NCBI RefSeq assembly: GCF_000438455.1
Contig: NZ_CAVG010000145.1
Coordinates: 1-50,437 of the forward strand
From: Nosocomiicoccus massiliensis
Lineage (GTDB): Bacteria; Bacillota; Bacilli; Staphylococcales; Salinicoccaceae
Direction of reading: 5' to 3'
Length of the DNA stretch: 50,437 nucleotides
Numbering within the stretch: position 1 is the first letter of the stretch; the number at the start of each line of letters is the position of its first letter. This document shows, piece after piece, positions 17,624 to 26,618 of the stretch. The notes below the pieces were generated by a model. That model was not told the origin of the DNA. It saw nothing but the letters and a program-made list of their open reading frames with translations, and did not search any database. Position numbers and translations under genes: made by a program.

Positions 17624-18106
17624 TTAAAATACAAATACGTCTAATACGAACCATAAAATAATTAATGTGTAAACGACCGCTTTAAAAACAATCGTCGTTA
17701 CAAATGCAGCTAAACTACCAAGTGCTGCCTTTAATGCTTTCGATGCATCTTTATAAATGACAAATTCTGTAAAGAATACTAAAAATAGGGGCACAAAAAT
17801 AACGCCGAGTGGCGGGTATATAAACATCCCTAATACGACACCGATAAGCGCCGCCCATTCTCCTTGTTTTGTGCCTCCGAGTTTACCGACGTAATATTTT
17901 GTGATCGCCATGTCAGAGACAAATGTAAGTACTGTAAATACTCCGAGTATTAACCAGAACATAATTCCTAAATTATCACCGATGAAGAACGCGTAAATCG
18001 CAGCGCCAAGCCAATACATAAATATCGACGGAATAACTGGATACACGAGTCCAACATATCCAATGACAAACGATAAAACAACTAAAAGCCAAAGTAATGC
18101 TTCCAC
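17624..18106 (-). CDS. DUF456 family membrane protein
   Basis: The 160-residue protein is almost wholly hydrophobic, with about four or five membrane segments. It shows DUF456 features: a proline-rich turn after the first helix (GLVYPVIPS), a DMAITKYYVGKLGGTKQGEWAALIG-type central segment, and the glycine-rich GMFIYPPLGVIFVPLF. No biochemical role is established for the family. It directly follows the MFS gene and ends the operon. Confidence 0.85.
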   Translation of the reverse strand: MEALLWLLVVLSFVIGYVGLVYPVIPSIFMYWLGAAIYAFFIGDNLGIMFWLILGVFTVLTFVSDMAITKYYVGKLGGTKQGEWAALIGVVLGMFIYPPLGVIFVPLFLVFFTEFVIYKDASKALKAALGSLAAFVTTIVFKAVVYTLIILWFVLDVFVF

Positions 18107-19312
18107 TTAAATCTCACCTTCTCTAAATTGTGTTTTCGTAAACATAAACAATATGACAGACGTAAACATTAAACCACTACTCACTAAAAATGCAGTGTTT
18201 ACGCTAAACATATCTGATACAAATCCTCCGATTAAGTTTCCGAGTAGCTGGCCAACGACCATTGCATTCGCAAATAATGTCGATGCGTATCCTGGAAAGT
18301 CAGGGAGTAAATCTTGGAAATAACTAATTCCCATGCCAAGTAAAATTGCTAAGAAAAATGCGAGGACAACTTGTCCAATAAGTATAACTGTAAAACTTTG
18401 GAATAGCCCGATCGATAGGAAGAATAATCCTCCGACGACTCCAGCAAACATGAGTAAATGTTTCGTTTCAAAACGAGAGGCGATCCAGCCAATCCCAATC
18501 ATAAACGGCACTTCTAATCCTGCACAAAGCGATGCGAGCACTCCGACTTTTCCTCTATCTTCACCGAGTACTTCAGTCACGTATAGAGGCATATTTAGTA
18601 AATACCCCCACTGACCGACGTGTAACATTATAAATGCAATAAACGGAACGATTAGAACAGGTGCACTGAATAATGACGGCGCTCTTTTTTCATCGATTTG
18701 TTGAATTGATAGTTCGCGTTCTGTTTTTACTGGTTTAATAAAAATTGTCGTAATAAAGACGACACCAAATAAAATCATCGTTCCGACAAACAGTCCTGTA
18801 AAATCGTATCTCGCAATTAAAATCGATCCGATTAATGGACCAAATAAAAATCCGAAACTAAACATCGAACGTAAAACGGTATTTGCAAATATTTTTAACC
18901 GTGCGTCATTTCCGTTGTCTTTATTCACAGATTCACGTGCTGACGCATATAACTGCGGAATCCCAGGTGCACCGAGTGAGAAGAATATTACGTATCCAAT
19001 AACTAAAATTATCGTATCTTTAACGATTAAAAATAGACTAAACGTAATAATCTCCATAACGATCGCAGCGAGTAATAAATACTTTCTATCAAACGATAGC
19101 TTATCGCTAAATCGCCCAACAATTGTATTGACGATAAACGACCCTATCGCACCAGCGGCCATAAATATACCGTGCTGCGTGATTGTTAAACCGTGCTCAC
19201 CTGTCATGAAAAGCACAAGGAATGGCGTCGTAATTGCGATTGCCATTCCAAATAAAATCATATTTACTAAAAATAATTTATAGTTCTCAATTGAAAATAA
19301 CTTTTTAAACAT
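18107..19312 (-). CDS. MFS transporter, sugar-efflux (SET)-like
   Basis: The 401-residue protein has 12 predicted membrane helices in two halves. A typical MFS loop-2/3 motif (GRFSDKLSFDRK, about 65-76) is visible, together with GAPGIPQLYASARES, which recalls the sugar efflux transporter group (SetA/SotB-like). The substrate cannot be told from sequence. It starts eight bases after the LysR gene stops, so the regulator is a plausible controller. DUF456 follows without a gap. Confidence 0.83.
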   Translation of the reverse strand: MFKKLFSIENYKLFLVNMILFGMAIAITTPFLVLFMTGEHGLTITQHGIFMAAGAIGSFIVNTIVGRFSDKLSFDRKYLLLAAIVMEIITFSLFLIVKDTIILVIGYVIFFSLGAPGIPQLYASARESVNKDNGNDARLKIFANTVLRSMFSFGFLFGPLIGSILIARYDFTGLFVGTMILFGVVFITTIFIKPVKTERELSIQQIDEKRAPSLFSAPVLIVPFIAFIMLHVGQWGYLLNMPLYVTEVLGEDRGKVGVLASLCAGLEVPFMIGIGWIASRFETKHLLMFAGVVGGLFFLSIGLFQSFTVILIGQVVLAFFLAILLGMGISYFQDLLPDFPGYASTLFANAMVVGQLLGNLIGGFVSDMFSVNTAFLVSSGLMFTSVILFMFTKTQFREGEI

Positions 19313-19320
19313 ACGAATTC

Positions 19321-20169
19321 CTACTTATATTCTTCATCTAATAATTTTAAAAACTTTTCTACTTGTGGGAGTTCTGCCATTTGATGATCATACGCGACAT
19401 ATGTTGAACGCGTCAATGGTACGTGATCGATTTCTACCTTTTCAGTATGGAATTTCGATAAGTCCATCGTGTTCGTAATAATCGTTGGTAGTACTGTCAT
19501 CCCTACACCTTTAAGTAACAACTCTCGACACGTCGTTACTTGATCGACATAGAGTTGTGGCTTATATGGTTTATTAAAACTCTTTTCAAAAAACTGTTTG
19601 AGCTGGTTAATATACCAAGGATCTGCTTGAAATTCGATGAGCGGTTCGTTTTCAAGCGACTTATTTTTTGGCGCAACTAAATAGTGCTCATCCGTAAATA
19701 ACAAACGATTTTCTAAATTTAATATTTTATTGCCACGTATAATCGCTAAATGATATCGATCGACGTTATCAATAATTTTTGATGAAGAACCGATTTCAAG
19801 CTGTATATCAACGTTCGGATATCTTTTCAAAAACTTCTCAAGTAACGTCGGCATAATCATATACCCAAGTAACGACGCCACTCCGATTTTTAATTTACCT
19901 TCAACTTGATGCTTATTAATATGAATGTTTTCTTTTAGTAAGAGTTCTGTTTCTACGATTTGTTTCGCGTGCTCGATAATCTTCTCACCCGCACTTGTCT
20001 TAATAAGTTCTTTTTTTGTGCGGATAAAGATCTGTACACCCCAGTAATTCTCGATTGTCTTTAAACGTTGACTCACAGCAGGTTGCGATATATATAACGC
20101 TTCGGCTGCTTGACGTAACGTCTTTTCTTTATCGAGTGTAACGAGTAATTCATAATCATCAAATCTCAT
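19321..20169 (-). CDS. LysR-family transcriptional regulator
   Basis: The 282-residue protein has an N-terminal winged HTH (LRQAAEALYISQPAVSQRLKTIENYWGVQIFIR, about 18-50) and a periplasmic-binding-like effector domain at about 90-280. It is transcribed with, not divergent from, the MFS gene downstream, which is unusual for LysR regulators but common in compact genomes. Its start overlaps the DUF402 gene by 11 bases, and the ribosome-binding site (ggagagag) lies in that gene. The ligand is unknown. Confidence 0.88.
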   Translation of the reverse strand: MRFDDYELLVTLDKEKTLRQAAEALYISQPAVSQRLKTIENYWGVQIFIRTKKELIKTSAGEKIIEHAKQIVETELLLKENIHINKHQVEGKLKIGVASLLGYMIMPTLLEKFLKRYPNVDIQLEIGSSSKIIDNVDRYHLAIIRGNKILNLENRLLFTDEHYLVAPKNKSLENEPLIEFQADPWYINQLKQFFEKSFNKPYKPQLYVDQVTTCRELLLKGVGMTVLPTIITNTMDLSKFHTEKVEIDHVPLTRSTYVAYDHQMAELPQVEKFLKLLDEEYK

Positions 20170-20701
20170 TTTCTCTCTCCATCATTTCATACATAAACTG
20201 CCCTCTTTTAACGACCTCGTCAAACTGATAGTCTATTAAACGCTCGACGTCTGATGCAATTCTATACGCAAAATCTCTCTCTTCTGGTGTGACTTTGCCG
20301 TATTTTAATGCACGAATGATATCATCTTCATCGACGAGTTCACTTCGACCGTCTGGTAGTGCAAGAACATCTAAATATAAATCTTCTCGTCTCGCTCGAC
20401 CGAGTTCTAACGTGTTTGATTTATTTATATCAAAATAATATTGAACCGCTTCATCATTTTCATTGAACATTACAGTAAGACTATAATGATCGCCTTCACC
20501 CATCATCGTAATCCACTTATAATGATCGTCTGCAACTTTAATCTTTTCACCAACAATCGTCACAGTAAGTGGATGATACACTGAATGAATATAATAGCAT
20601 CCGATGAGGACCTTTTTACCTTCATATGTTGTTAATACTTCTTTATAGTCGGAATGTCTAATTCGGCGCCAGTCTTTTTTATTCAAATACTTTGTCTTCA
20701 T
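20159..20701 (-). CDS. DUF402 domain protein, possible nucleoside phosphatase
   Basis: The 180-residue protein has the DUF402 core: a beta-rich middle (HYSLTVMFNENDEAVQYYFDI, about 72-92) followed by DLYLDVLALPDGRSELVDEDDI (about 107-128). Other members of this fold (FomD, the staphylococcal Ntdp group) hydrolyse nucleoside di- and triphosphates with divalent metals. This protein is diverged from those, so the activity is only inferred. First gene of the operon with LysR, MFS and DUF456. Confidence 0.72.
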   Translation of the reverse strand: MKTKYLNKKDWRRIRHSDYKEVLTTYEGKKVLIGCYYIHSVYHPLTVTIVGEKIKVADDHYKWITMMGEGDHYSLTVMFNENDEAVQYYFDINKSNTLELGRARREDLYLDVLALPDGRSELVDEDDIIRALKYGKVTPEERDFAYRIASDVERLIDYQFDEVVKRGQFMYEMMERENEI

Positions 20702-20800
20702 CGCCTCATCTCCTTCTATAAGTATACAAAATTTATATCGTTAAAGTATAACTTAATACATTAAAAAGGAGAACCTTTCTGCTCTATCTCTATGTTTTTG
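20702..20800. other. Upstream region of the DUF402 operon
   Basis: This is the 5' side of the DUF402 operon and must hold its promoter. A small hairpin (aaagg-agaa-ccttt, near 20764) is present. No convincing -35/-10 pair could be assigned. Confidence 0.3.
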
Positions 20801-21010
20801 GCGAATATTTTGGTTGAAACGATCGTGTGCTTCAATTTGCGTCAACGAAATCAATTAATTTTTACATAAAACGTTTTTTCGTTAAATTGTTTTTCATCTT
20901 TTAATACAAAACGCTTTTGCGTAAAAGGGCGTGCTGATTCGTTAACACAAACGCACTAATCGTCAAACTAATCCACAACTCGTTTACGCAAATGCAATTT
21001 GCGTAAAATA
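20801..21010. repeat. Palindrome-rich spacer with ACGCAAA/TTTGCGT motifs
   Basis: This non-coding spacer has no convincing gene. It carries a series of related inverted motifs: AACG-tttttt-CGTT near 20869, ACGC-tttt-GCGT near 20910, and a perfect 10-bp hairpin TTTACGCAAA (20983-20992) / TTTGCGTAAA (20998-21007). Further single TTTGCGT or ACGCA motifs lie near 20835 and 20950. The motif set differs from the array at 9.2 kb. Confidence 0.55.
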
Positions 21011-21062
21011 AACACACGAAACAACCTATCCTATCCCGAAATTTACGGATGAAAAACTAAAA

Positions 21063-21089
21063 AAGACTGTAGATCTTGTCTACAGTCTT
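21063..21089 (-). terminator. Terminator of the GntR-ABC operon
   Basis: An 11-bp perfect stem (aagactgtaga at 21063-21073, tctacagtctt at 21079-21089) has a 5-base loop and is followed on the minus strand by a T run. It lies just after the permease stop. Confidence 0.87.
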
Positions 21090-21095
21090 AAACTT

Positions 21096-23081
21096 TTACT
21101 TTACAACTACTGATAATTCAACATACATTGGTGAATCTCCGTCGTTGTAGTGATCTCCGATAATGTAGAGTGTATCTCCTGACATATCAAAGTTCATTTC
21201 GTTTAGTTTATTAAATTCTTCTTCTTTGTCTGTTTCAGCGACTTCGACAAAATCGTACTTTTTAGATACTTCACTGTACGGCTTCGTTTTAATATCATTA
21301 AATAGTTGCTTCACATCATCGACTTTATTTAAATCGACTTTATATAACATATTTCCACTGTAACCATTAAACTCATAGTCGTGTTCTTTCATAAATGACT
21401 GAAGTGCTTTGTTGTATAGTGATGTCAGACCGGAATACGCACTAAATACATTGTAATTCGTGTTCACTTCTATATTAATAGTTCCTGTTTCAGCATATAT
21501 ATCAGATTCTGTGTCGATGTTGTTCATCTCATTTTGATAACCTTTAGCTAATACATTGAAATCTTTTAATGATATCTCTTCTGGATCAAACATCATACTA
21601 CCAATTGTCATTGTTGAGATTGATTCAAACTTCTCACTTTTCACTTGATATAAAAAGTCTTTGTCTTTACTAAACGATGGTATATCTGAATTGATAATAC
21701 GCTGTCCGACGTCGCTTGATGCACTGATTTCTCCGAATTGTCGCGACACTAATTTACCATTTTTTAGTAAGTAAGTGATTGTAACAGTTGGTGCGAGTTC
21801 TTCATTATTTCTACCTGAATCCGTGCGTACAATTTCGCTATGCAGATCACGTACTTCTTTGATTTTGTCTGTTTCGATATCAAACGTATAGTTTTCGTTA
21901 AACTTGTCTGAGTCTTTAACATTGACATTGTGAATACCATTTCCATCGTTATAGTTTACACCTTTAATGTCTGCTTCATTCGGTATATAACTCGTATAAC
22001 GATCCCAGTAAACGAAGAATCCAACTAAGAATAATACGACACTGATTAGTGTAATCATCGCTTCTTTTAATCTGAATTTGATGCGCACTGTGTCTTGAGT
22101 AAACATGAGTACAAATACGTATGTGACGACTGCACTAAACGTAATGATTAAGATCGATAACGTTCTGTAATCTGGTAAGAGTACTGATAATACACCACTT
22201 AATAGTAACATTCCGAGAATCGATAGTAATACGACGAGTACGTAGTACATAAATTGATAGTTAAACGGTTGGTTCACACGCTCGTTACGTCTAATTTTAT
22301 ATAGATAAGCACTGCCGACGAGTAACCCGATAATCACAACTAACCAAATGATGAACGAACTTCCACCAAATCCGCCTTCGCCAAATGCTTTAAATAAGTA
22401 TATGACTATACTTGTGTTTTCCATCGGTTCAAGTAGCGTTCTAAATCCACCAGCAGTGTATAACATAATACCGTCAAAGAATGTCGCTGCATTAAATACA
22501 ATCGCAAACCATAATACATAAGGTACAAACATCATGATGAGTATCATTTCGATATGCAGTGTGATTGAGTTTACAAACATCCCAGCAAACACACTGATAA
22601 TAAACACCATTACCTGAGCGATTAGTATAAATAATAGCCAAACAGCGATGTGCTTCATTGAAATTGGTATACTGATAAATGTTTTTTCAATCATGATAAC
22701 GAATGCTGTAAGTAGTGTCGGCACAAAAATCGCAATTACACCCACAAAAAATCCGCTATTAAAAATCGCGAGTCGCTTAATTGGAAGACTGTGGATAAAA
22801 TCATTCGTGTCCGCATTGTTTTTATAGTTATAAATTACGATCGCTAACGTCGCACTGAAAATAATAGAAATAATTAAATGAGCATGACCATACAAGAATA
22901 ATACATTATCATTCCCAAAAGTCGTTCCATAATCTGCAGCACCCATATTCAGTGATGATATATATATTGGTAACGGTAATGATAGTAATGATAATAAGAA
23001 ATATCCGACCGTTAACCACATAACTGAACTCGTAAAGTTTTTAACGAGCACTTTATTCAACAATGATGTTTTCGATTGCAT
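21096..23081 (-). CDS. ABC transporter permease with large C-terminal extracellular domain
   Basis: The 661-residue protein is the membrane partner of the ATPase encoded just upstream. The N-terminal part (about 1-360) has multiple membrane helices and the HSLPIKRLAIFNSGFF motif typical of YtrC/YtrD-like ABC-2 permeases. After a last helix (about 345-365) it has about 290 residues of soluble, mixed alpha/beta sequence, probably outside the cell, resembling the DUF6449-type domain. The ATG at 23081 (MQSKTS) has a strong site (gggggag), although the frame is open 12 codons further. It overlaps the ATPase gene by 29 bases. Relatives take part in the cell-envelope stress response; no substrate is proven. 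Confidence 0.82.
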   Translation of the reverse strand: MQSKTSLLNKVLVKNFTSSVMWLTVGYFLLSLLSLPLPIYISSLNMGAADYGTTFGNDNVLFLYGHAHLIISIIFSATLAIVIYNYKNNADTNDFIHSLPIKRLAIFNSGFFVGVIAIFVPTLLTAFVIMIEKTFISIPISMKHIAVWLLFILIAQVMVFIISVFAGMFVNSITLHIEMILIMMFVPYVLWFAIVFNAATFFDGIMLYTAGGFRTLLEPMENTSIVIYLFKAFGEGGFGGSSFIIWLVVIIGLLVGSAYLYKIRRNERVNQPFNYQFMYYVLVVLLSILGMLLLSGVLSVLLPDYRTLSILIITFSAVVTYVFVLMFTQDTVRIKFRLKEAMITLISVVLFLVGFFVYWDRYTSYIPNEADIKGVNYNDGNGIHNVNVKDSDKFNENYTFDIETDKIKEVRDLHSEIVRTDSGRNNEELAPTVTITYLLKNGKLVSRQFGEISASSDVGQRIINSDIPSFSKDKDFLYQVKSEKFESISTMTIGSMMFDPEEISLKDFNVLAKGYQNEMNNIDTESDIYAETGTINIEVNTNYNVFSAYSGLTSLYNKALQSFMKEHDYEFNGYSGNMLYKVDLNKVDDVKQLFNDIKTKPYSEVSKKYDFVEVAETDKEEEFNKLNEMNFDMSGDTLYIIGDHYNDGDSPMYVELSVVVK

Positions 23082-23958
23082 ATCCTGTCTCCCCCATTTC
23101 ATAAGCGAACATCTCATCTAACGTAATTGGTAAAATATCGTACATGAGTGGTTCGTATTTTGAAATATTCACTTCGACATTTTTAATGTCGCCTTTAATA
23201 ATCGCTGTAATTACGCGTCCTTGAATCGAGTGTTGGACGACGTTTAACTTTTTGTAGAACGATTCGTCTGGTAACTCTTTAAACGCGATTTGTAGTTTAC
23301 AATGCGTATCTTTCATATCATGAATACTGTTTGTGTACAGTACTTTTCCGTCGTGCATAATTGATATCGCATCACATATGTTTTCCATTTCGAGTAAGTT
23401 ATGGCTCGATAAGAATACTGTTAAGCCGTAACTTTCAACGTCTTGTAAAATGATGTTTTTAATTTGTCTTCGAACGATTGGATCTAACCCGTCAAACGGT
23501 TCGTCGAGTAATAGTACGTCTGGTTTAGATGAAAACGCAAGTATAAATGACGCTTGACGTCTCATCCCTTTAGACATTTCATTTAATGGTTTTTTCGGAT
23601 TTAACTTAAAGTAACTATACAGCTTTTCAAAACGTTCGTCGCTCCAGTTACTGTAAAGTGTCTTATAATGATTTGCCATTTGCATTAACGAAAATCCACT
23701 AAAGAAAAAAGGCATATCTCCTATAAAAATTACGCGGTTTTTCACGTCTAGGTTTTCAAAAACAGGTGCGTCATCGAATAGCGCTTCACCTTCATCTGAC
23801 TTATAAATACCTGCTAATATTTTTAAAAGCGTCGTTTTACCTGCTCCGTTAGAACCGATAAGCCCGTGTATCGTTCCACTTTTGACGTTTAAGTCAACTT
23901 TATTTACTGCAAGTTCATCGATAAAACTTTTGCTGAGCTTGTGTGTATTTATGTTCAT
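23053..23958 (-). CDS. ABC transporter ATP-binding protein, YtrB-like
   Basis: The 301-residue ATPase has Walker A (GSNGAGKTT, about 35-43), signature MSKGMRRQ (degenerate LSGGQ, about 133-140), Walker B VLLLDEPFDGLDP and the H-loop (LSSHN). A C-terminal region of about 90 residues after the core probably contacts the permease. It sits between the GntR regulator and its permease, with an 18-base gap on one side and an overlap on the other, so the three form one operon. Confidence 0.9.
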   Translation of the reverse strand: MNINTHKLSKSFIDELAVNKVDLNVKSGTIHGLIGSNGAGKTTLLKILAGIYKSDEGEALFDDAPVFENLDVKNRVIFIGDMPFFFSGFSLMQMANHYKTLYSNWSDERFEKLYSYFKLNPKKPLNEMSKGMRRQASFILAFSSKPDVLLLDEPFDGLDPIVRRQIKNIILQDVESYGLTVFLSSHNLLEMENICDAISIMHDGKVLYTNSIHDMKDTHCKLQIAFKELPDESFYKKLNVVQHSIQGRVITAIIKGDIKNVEVNISKYEPLMYDILPITLDEMFAYEMGETGYAIENIIVE

Positions 23959-23976
23959 TTACTTAACCTCCTATAT

Positions 23977-24342
23977 TTATACTTCGCAACGGTCGACAGC
24001 ACGTTTGATATCTTCTTTAGTTTCGTTCATATGTAATAGCTCGAGTACTACACGATTGAAACTTCCGTACAGTTCTTTAATGTATTGGTTATTTTGAGTG
24101 TCATCGGCCATTTCTTGTACGTAACTTCCTTTTCCTGGAATCGAGTAAATGTATCCTTGCTGCTCAAGTTCACCATAAGCTTTTTGAATCGTATTCGGGC
24201 TGATTGTCAGTTGACCCGCAAGCGCCCTTACGGATGGCATCTTTTCATCTGGTAATAATACTTGTTTAATAATCATTTCTTTTATATGATCAATCAATTG
24301 TTCATATATCGGGGTATCTTTAGAAAATCTTAAATCGAACAT
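23977..24342 (-). CDS. GntR-family regulator, YtrA subfamily
   Basis: The 121-residue protein has the short YtrA layout: an N-terminal winged HTH (about 10-75, with MPSVRALAGQLTISPNTIQKAYGELEQQGYIYS) and a short C-terminal dimerisation helix pair in place of a large effector domain. I start at the ATG 24342 (MFDLRFSKDTPIYEQL), the family start, which has an aggtgc site. As the first gene of the operon, with inverted repeats over its promoter, it is almost certainly an autorepressor of the ABC transporter genes. Confidence 0.9.
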   Translation of the reverse strand: MFDLRFSKDTPIYEQLIDHIKEMIIKQVLLPDEKMPSVRALAGQLTISPNTIQKAYGELEQQGYIYSIPGKGSYVQEMADDTQNNQYIKELYGSFNRVVLELLHMNETKEDIKRAVDRCEV

Positions 24343-24373
24343 ATTGCACCTCCATCTAACTGTCTCACTTAAT

Positions 24374-24425
24374 ATAATACAGTGAGCTTTAAAAAAATAC
24401 AACTGTATTACTCAAATTAATACAG
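24374..24425 (-). promoter_or_regulatory. Promoter and GntR operator of the ABC operon
   Basis: On the minus strand, TTGTAT (24397-24402) and TATTAT (24374-24379) are 17 bases apart, a good sigma-A promoter. Three copies of the half-site TAATACAG/CTGTATTA overlap it: 24375-24382 on the -10 box, 24403-24410 abutting the -35 box, and 24418-24425. The last two form a perfect 8-bp inverted repeat with a 7-base spacer. This layout fits repression by the YtrA-type protein. Confidence 0.7.
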
Positions 24426-24442
24426 ATATTTTTTAAATAAAA

Positions 24443-24468
24443 AATAGAAGTGGGAATCCACTTCTATT
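24443..24468 (-). terminator. Terminator after the Rossmann-fold gene
   Basis: An 11-bp stem (aatagaagtgg at 24443-24453, ccacttctatt at 24458-24468) has a 4-base loop. A T-rich stretch follows on the minus strand. It begins at the stop of the gene at 24467. Confidence 0.85.
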
Positions 24469-25366
24469 ATTCTGGATTATTTTTAATATTTTCTTCAATA
24501 ATCGTATCGTTGATAATCATTTCCATTTGATAAATACGGCTCACTAAACCGTGAAGCTGTGCTTGAGTGATTGCATATATTGGCCATGGTAATGCAGGAT
24601 CAAAATCATGTAATGCCATAATGAATGATTTTTCGTGTTTTAACTCTCGAAATTCTAACCAACTATCACTTTTTTTAGCCAAACGTCCTCCGACGACGTC
24701 AAAAACGATTTGCCTTTCAGGTGTATCTTTTCTACGTCTTAATGTGAGTAACGGTGTTCGAGATGTTTCTATCGTCATGTGGATTTCATCGTCAACATAA
24801 TCGATTTTAAACATACCGAATATAATTTCATCGAGCCATTTAAAATAATATTTCATAACTCCTTCAAGCGTCCAACCTCTCGGTATTTCAGCGCGCTGTG
24901 CACTGCGCATCGTTTTGTTATGAGAGTTATTATATTTTAAACTTTTACCGAGGCGTTTCACTCTCGTATCAGTCGTTATCACGTTAACATCATACGATGT
25001 CAACGTACGCTTCACGTCTTCGTGTAATATTTCTTCTGAAATATAGATAATGTCTTTCACACTATTATATTCAGCTGCACGCCCGACGTTATCTGCAATG
25101 AGTTCAAAGAACGTATCGAAACGCCCTTGTGTGATTTTACTGAACCGCATTATTGGATCTTCAAAAAATATAATTAAATCCATCCCTTTAACCGCTTCAA
25201 CCATATGTTCTAGTTTATATGGATTTAAATAGACCGGGTGAATTTTATCTAACGTTTCCGTATCTTTTTTGCTCATAAACGCATACAGTTCATATGTATC
25301 TTTTAAAGTGTCATACAGATTTCTACCAATTTCTCCGTAAACACCAATGAGTAATATCTTTTTCAT
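24467..25366 (-). CDS. NAD(P)-binding Rossmann-fold (SDR-like) protein
   Basis: The 299-residue protein starts with a dinucleotide-binding fold (KKILLIGVYGEIGRNLYDTL; glycines at 8, 11 and 14) and a MDLIIFFEDP segment, like atypical extended short-chain dehydrogenases of the NAD(P)H-binding epimerase group. I see no clear YxxxK catalytic pair. The C-terminal half (about 170-290) has a conserved-looking VFDVVGGRLAKKSDSWLEFRE block. The reaction is unknown. It is separated by three bases from the upstream MFS gene, so the two are co-expressed. Confidence 0.72.
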   Translation of the reverse strand: MKKILLIGVYGEIGRNLYDTLKDTYELYAFMSKKDTETLDKIHPVYLNPYKLEHMVEAVKGMDLIIFFEDPIMRFSKITQGRFDTFFELIADNVGRAAEYNSVKDIIYISEEILHEDVKRTLTSYDVNVITTDTRVKRLGKSLKYNNSHNKTMRSAQRAEIPRGWTLEGVMKYYFKWLDEIIFGMFKIDYVDDEIHMTIETSRTPLLTLRRRKDTPERQIVFDVVGGRLAKKSDSWLEFRELKHEKSFIMALHDFDPALPWPIYAITQAQLHGLVSRIYQMEMIINDTIIEENIKNNPE

Positions 25367-25369
25367 GCG

Positions 25370-26515
25370 TTACACCTCTTTAAAGTTAATACCTCTATCA
25401 AGTACTGCAAATACGACTAACAACACTATTAATACGATTGCCATGCTGAAAAACGGAATCGTAAACTGTTCTGTAAAGTACCCTGCAAGTGTAGAACCGA
25501 CGACTGATCCAACTGAGAAGAACGCATAAAATATACCGTTCGCTTTCCCACGTTCACTCATCGTCGTAAATTGTCCGATCAATTTATTCATCGATGGGAA
25601 TACGAGCGCATATCCTACTCCGTATATACCGAGTGCTGCGTATAGCATGCTCATACCTTGTCCAAAGTGAATGAGAATCATCGCAAGAGAAATAATAACG
25701 AGACCGATTTTTATTAATCTGTTTACAGCGACTCGGTTAAACATATTATTTAACGGAGAGCCAAATACGATTACAGCTGTAATTCCAAATACACTTAAGA
25801 GCATCCCTGTCACTCGATCATCTAATCCGAGCGACATCGTTTTAATCGGTAACGCAAAAGATAAAGCACCCATTGACGTCATTAATGCTAAAGACGCAAT
25901 GTATGCAATGACTAACGGACGTCTCGTAATTAATGTCGTCCATTTCGTCTCATTATATTCTCTTCTCGACTGTACAGTTGTACTTTCTTTAACCGCAACA
26001 ATCGTAAGTAAAAGTCCAACTACATACACAAGTGCTAGTATTAAGTACGTATTCGCGTATCCATACATGCTAGAGAGGATACCGCCTGCTGCAGGACCGA
26101 AAATCGCAGCAAGTCCAATCGATACACCAGTTAACGCCATCGCTTTTCCGATTGCTTCACGCCTAGAAATATCTTGAACTAAACTAAACGCAGCCGGCGT
26201 AATCATACCGCTCGTAAATCCGTGCACGACGCGAATACCAATTAACACACCAATCGTTGGCGTCGATATATATGAGCTAATAATTAGCACTTGTAGAATC
26301 ATTCCAAGAAGAAGTGTTCTCTTCCTACCAAATCTATCAGAAAAATATCCACCGAGAACGTTACCGAGAACATTCGTTACAGAATACGCTGCAACGACGA
26401 CACTCGCCATAAACTCACTTGCACCAAGTTCAAGCGCGTACGGCGTAACGATCGGGAATTGAACAAATAAATCTAAAAAGCATATGATAATAATGACATA
26501 TATTAACTTTCTCAA
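25370..26515 (-). CDS. MFS transporter, drug-efflux-like
   Basis: The 381-residue protein has 12 predicted helices. It shows the MFS loop-2/3 motif GGYFSDRFGRKRTLLLG (about 55-71) and, in helix 5, GIGLAAIFGPAAGGIL, a variant of the antiporter motif C (G-x8-G-x3-GP-x2-GG). This suggests proton-coupled drug or metabolite efflux, though the substrate is unknown. It is the first gene of a two-gene operon with the Rossmann-fold protein. Confidence 0.87.
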   Translation of the reverse strand: MRKLIYVIIIICFLDLFVQFPIVTPYALELGASEFMASVVVAAYSVTNVLGNVLGGYFSDRFGRKRTLLLGMILQVLIISSYISTPTIGVLIGIRVVHGFTSGMITPAAFSLVQDISRREAIGKAMALTGVSIGLAAIFGPAAGGILSSMYGYANTYLILALVYVVGLLLTIVAVKESTTVQSRREYNETKWTTLITRRPLVIAYIASLALMTSMGALSFALPIKTMSLGLDDRVTGMLLSVFGITAVIVFGSPLNNMFNRVAVNRLIKIGLVIISLAMILIHFGQGMSMLYAALGIYGVGYALVFPSMNKLIGQFTTMSERGKANGIFYAFFSVGSVVGSTLAGYFTEQFTIPFFSMAIVLIVLLVVFAVLDRGINFKEV

Positions 26516-26573
26516 ACAAAACCTTCCCTACATTTATGTAATAGCTCTATTATATTAAAAGAGATGCATAAAG

Positions 26574-26618
26574 TCATGATGTGGGGTTGATACTCTTAAC
26601 CTGAGCGCTCGTTTTCAT
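26574..26618 (-). pseudogene. Possible 14-codon stub of an AbiEii-type toxin gene
   Basis: On the minus strand an ATG overlaps the stop of the AbiEi-like gene in an ATGA. It reads MKTSAQVKSINPTS and then a stop. An ATGA overlap and a start of the kind M-x-S-A-x-x-x-K are what I would expect for the nucleotidyltransferase toxin (AbiEii) that normally follows abiEi. No further homologous coding sequence remains before the MFS gene. With only 14 codons, chance cannot be excluded. Confidence 0.3.

Noticed and set aside
20702-21095. Small RNA or riboswitch in the 394-base spacer
   Set aside because: Hairpins exist but no recognised riboswitch core, and no promoter-terminator pair that would define an independent RNA.
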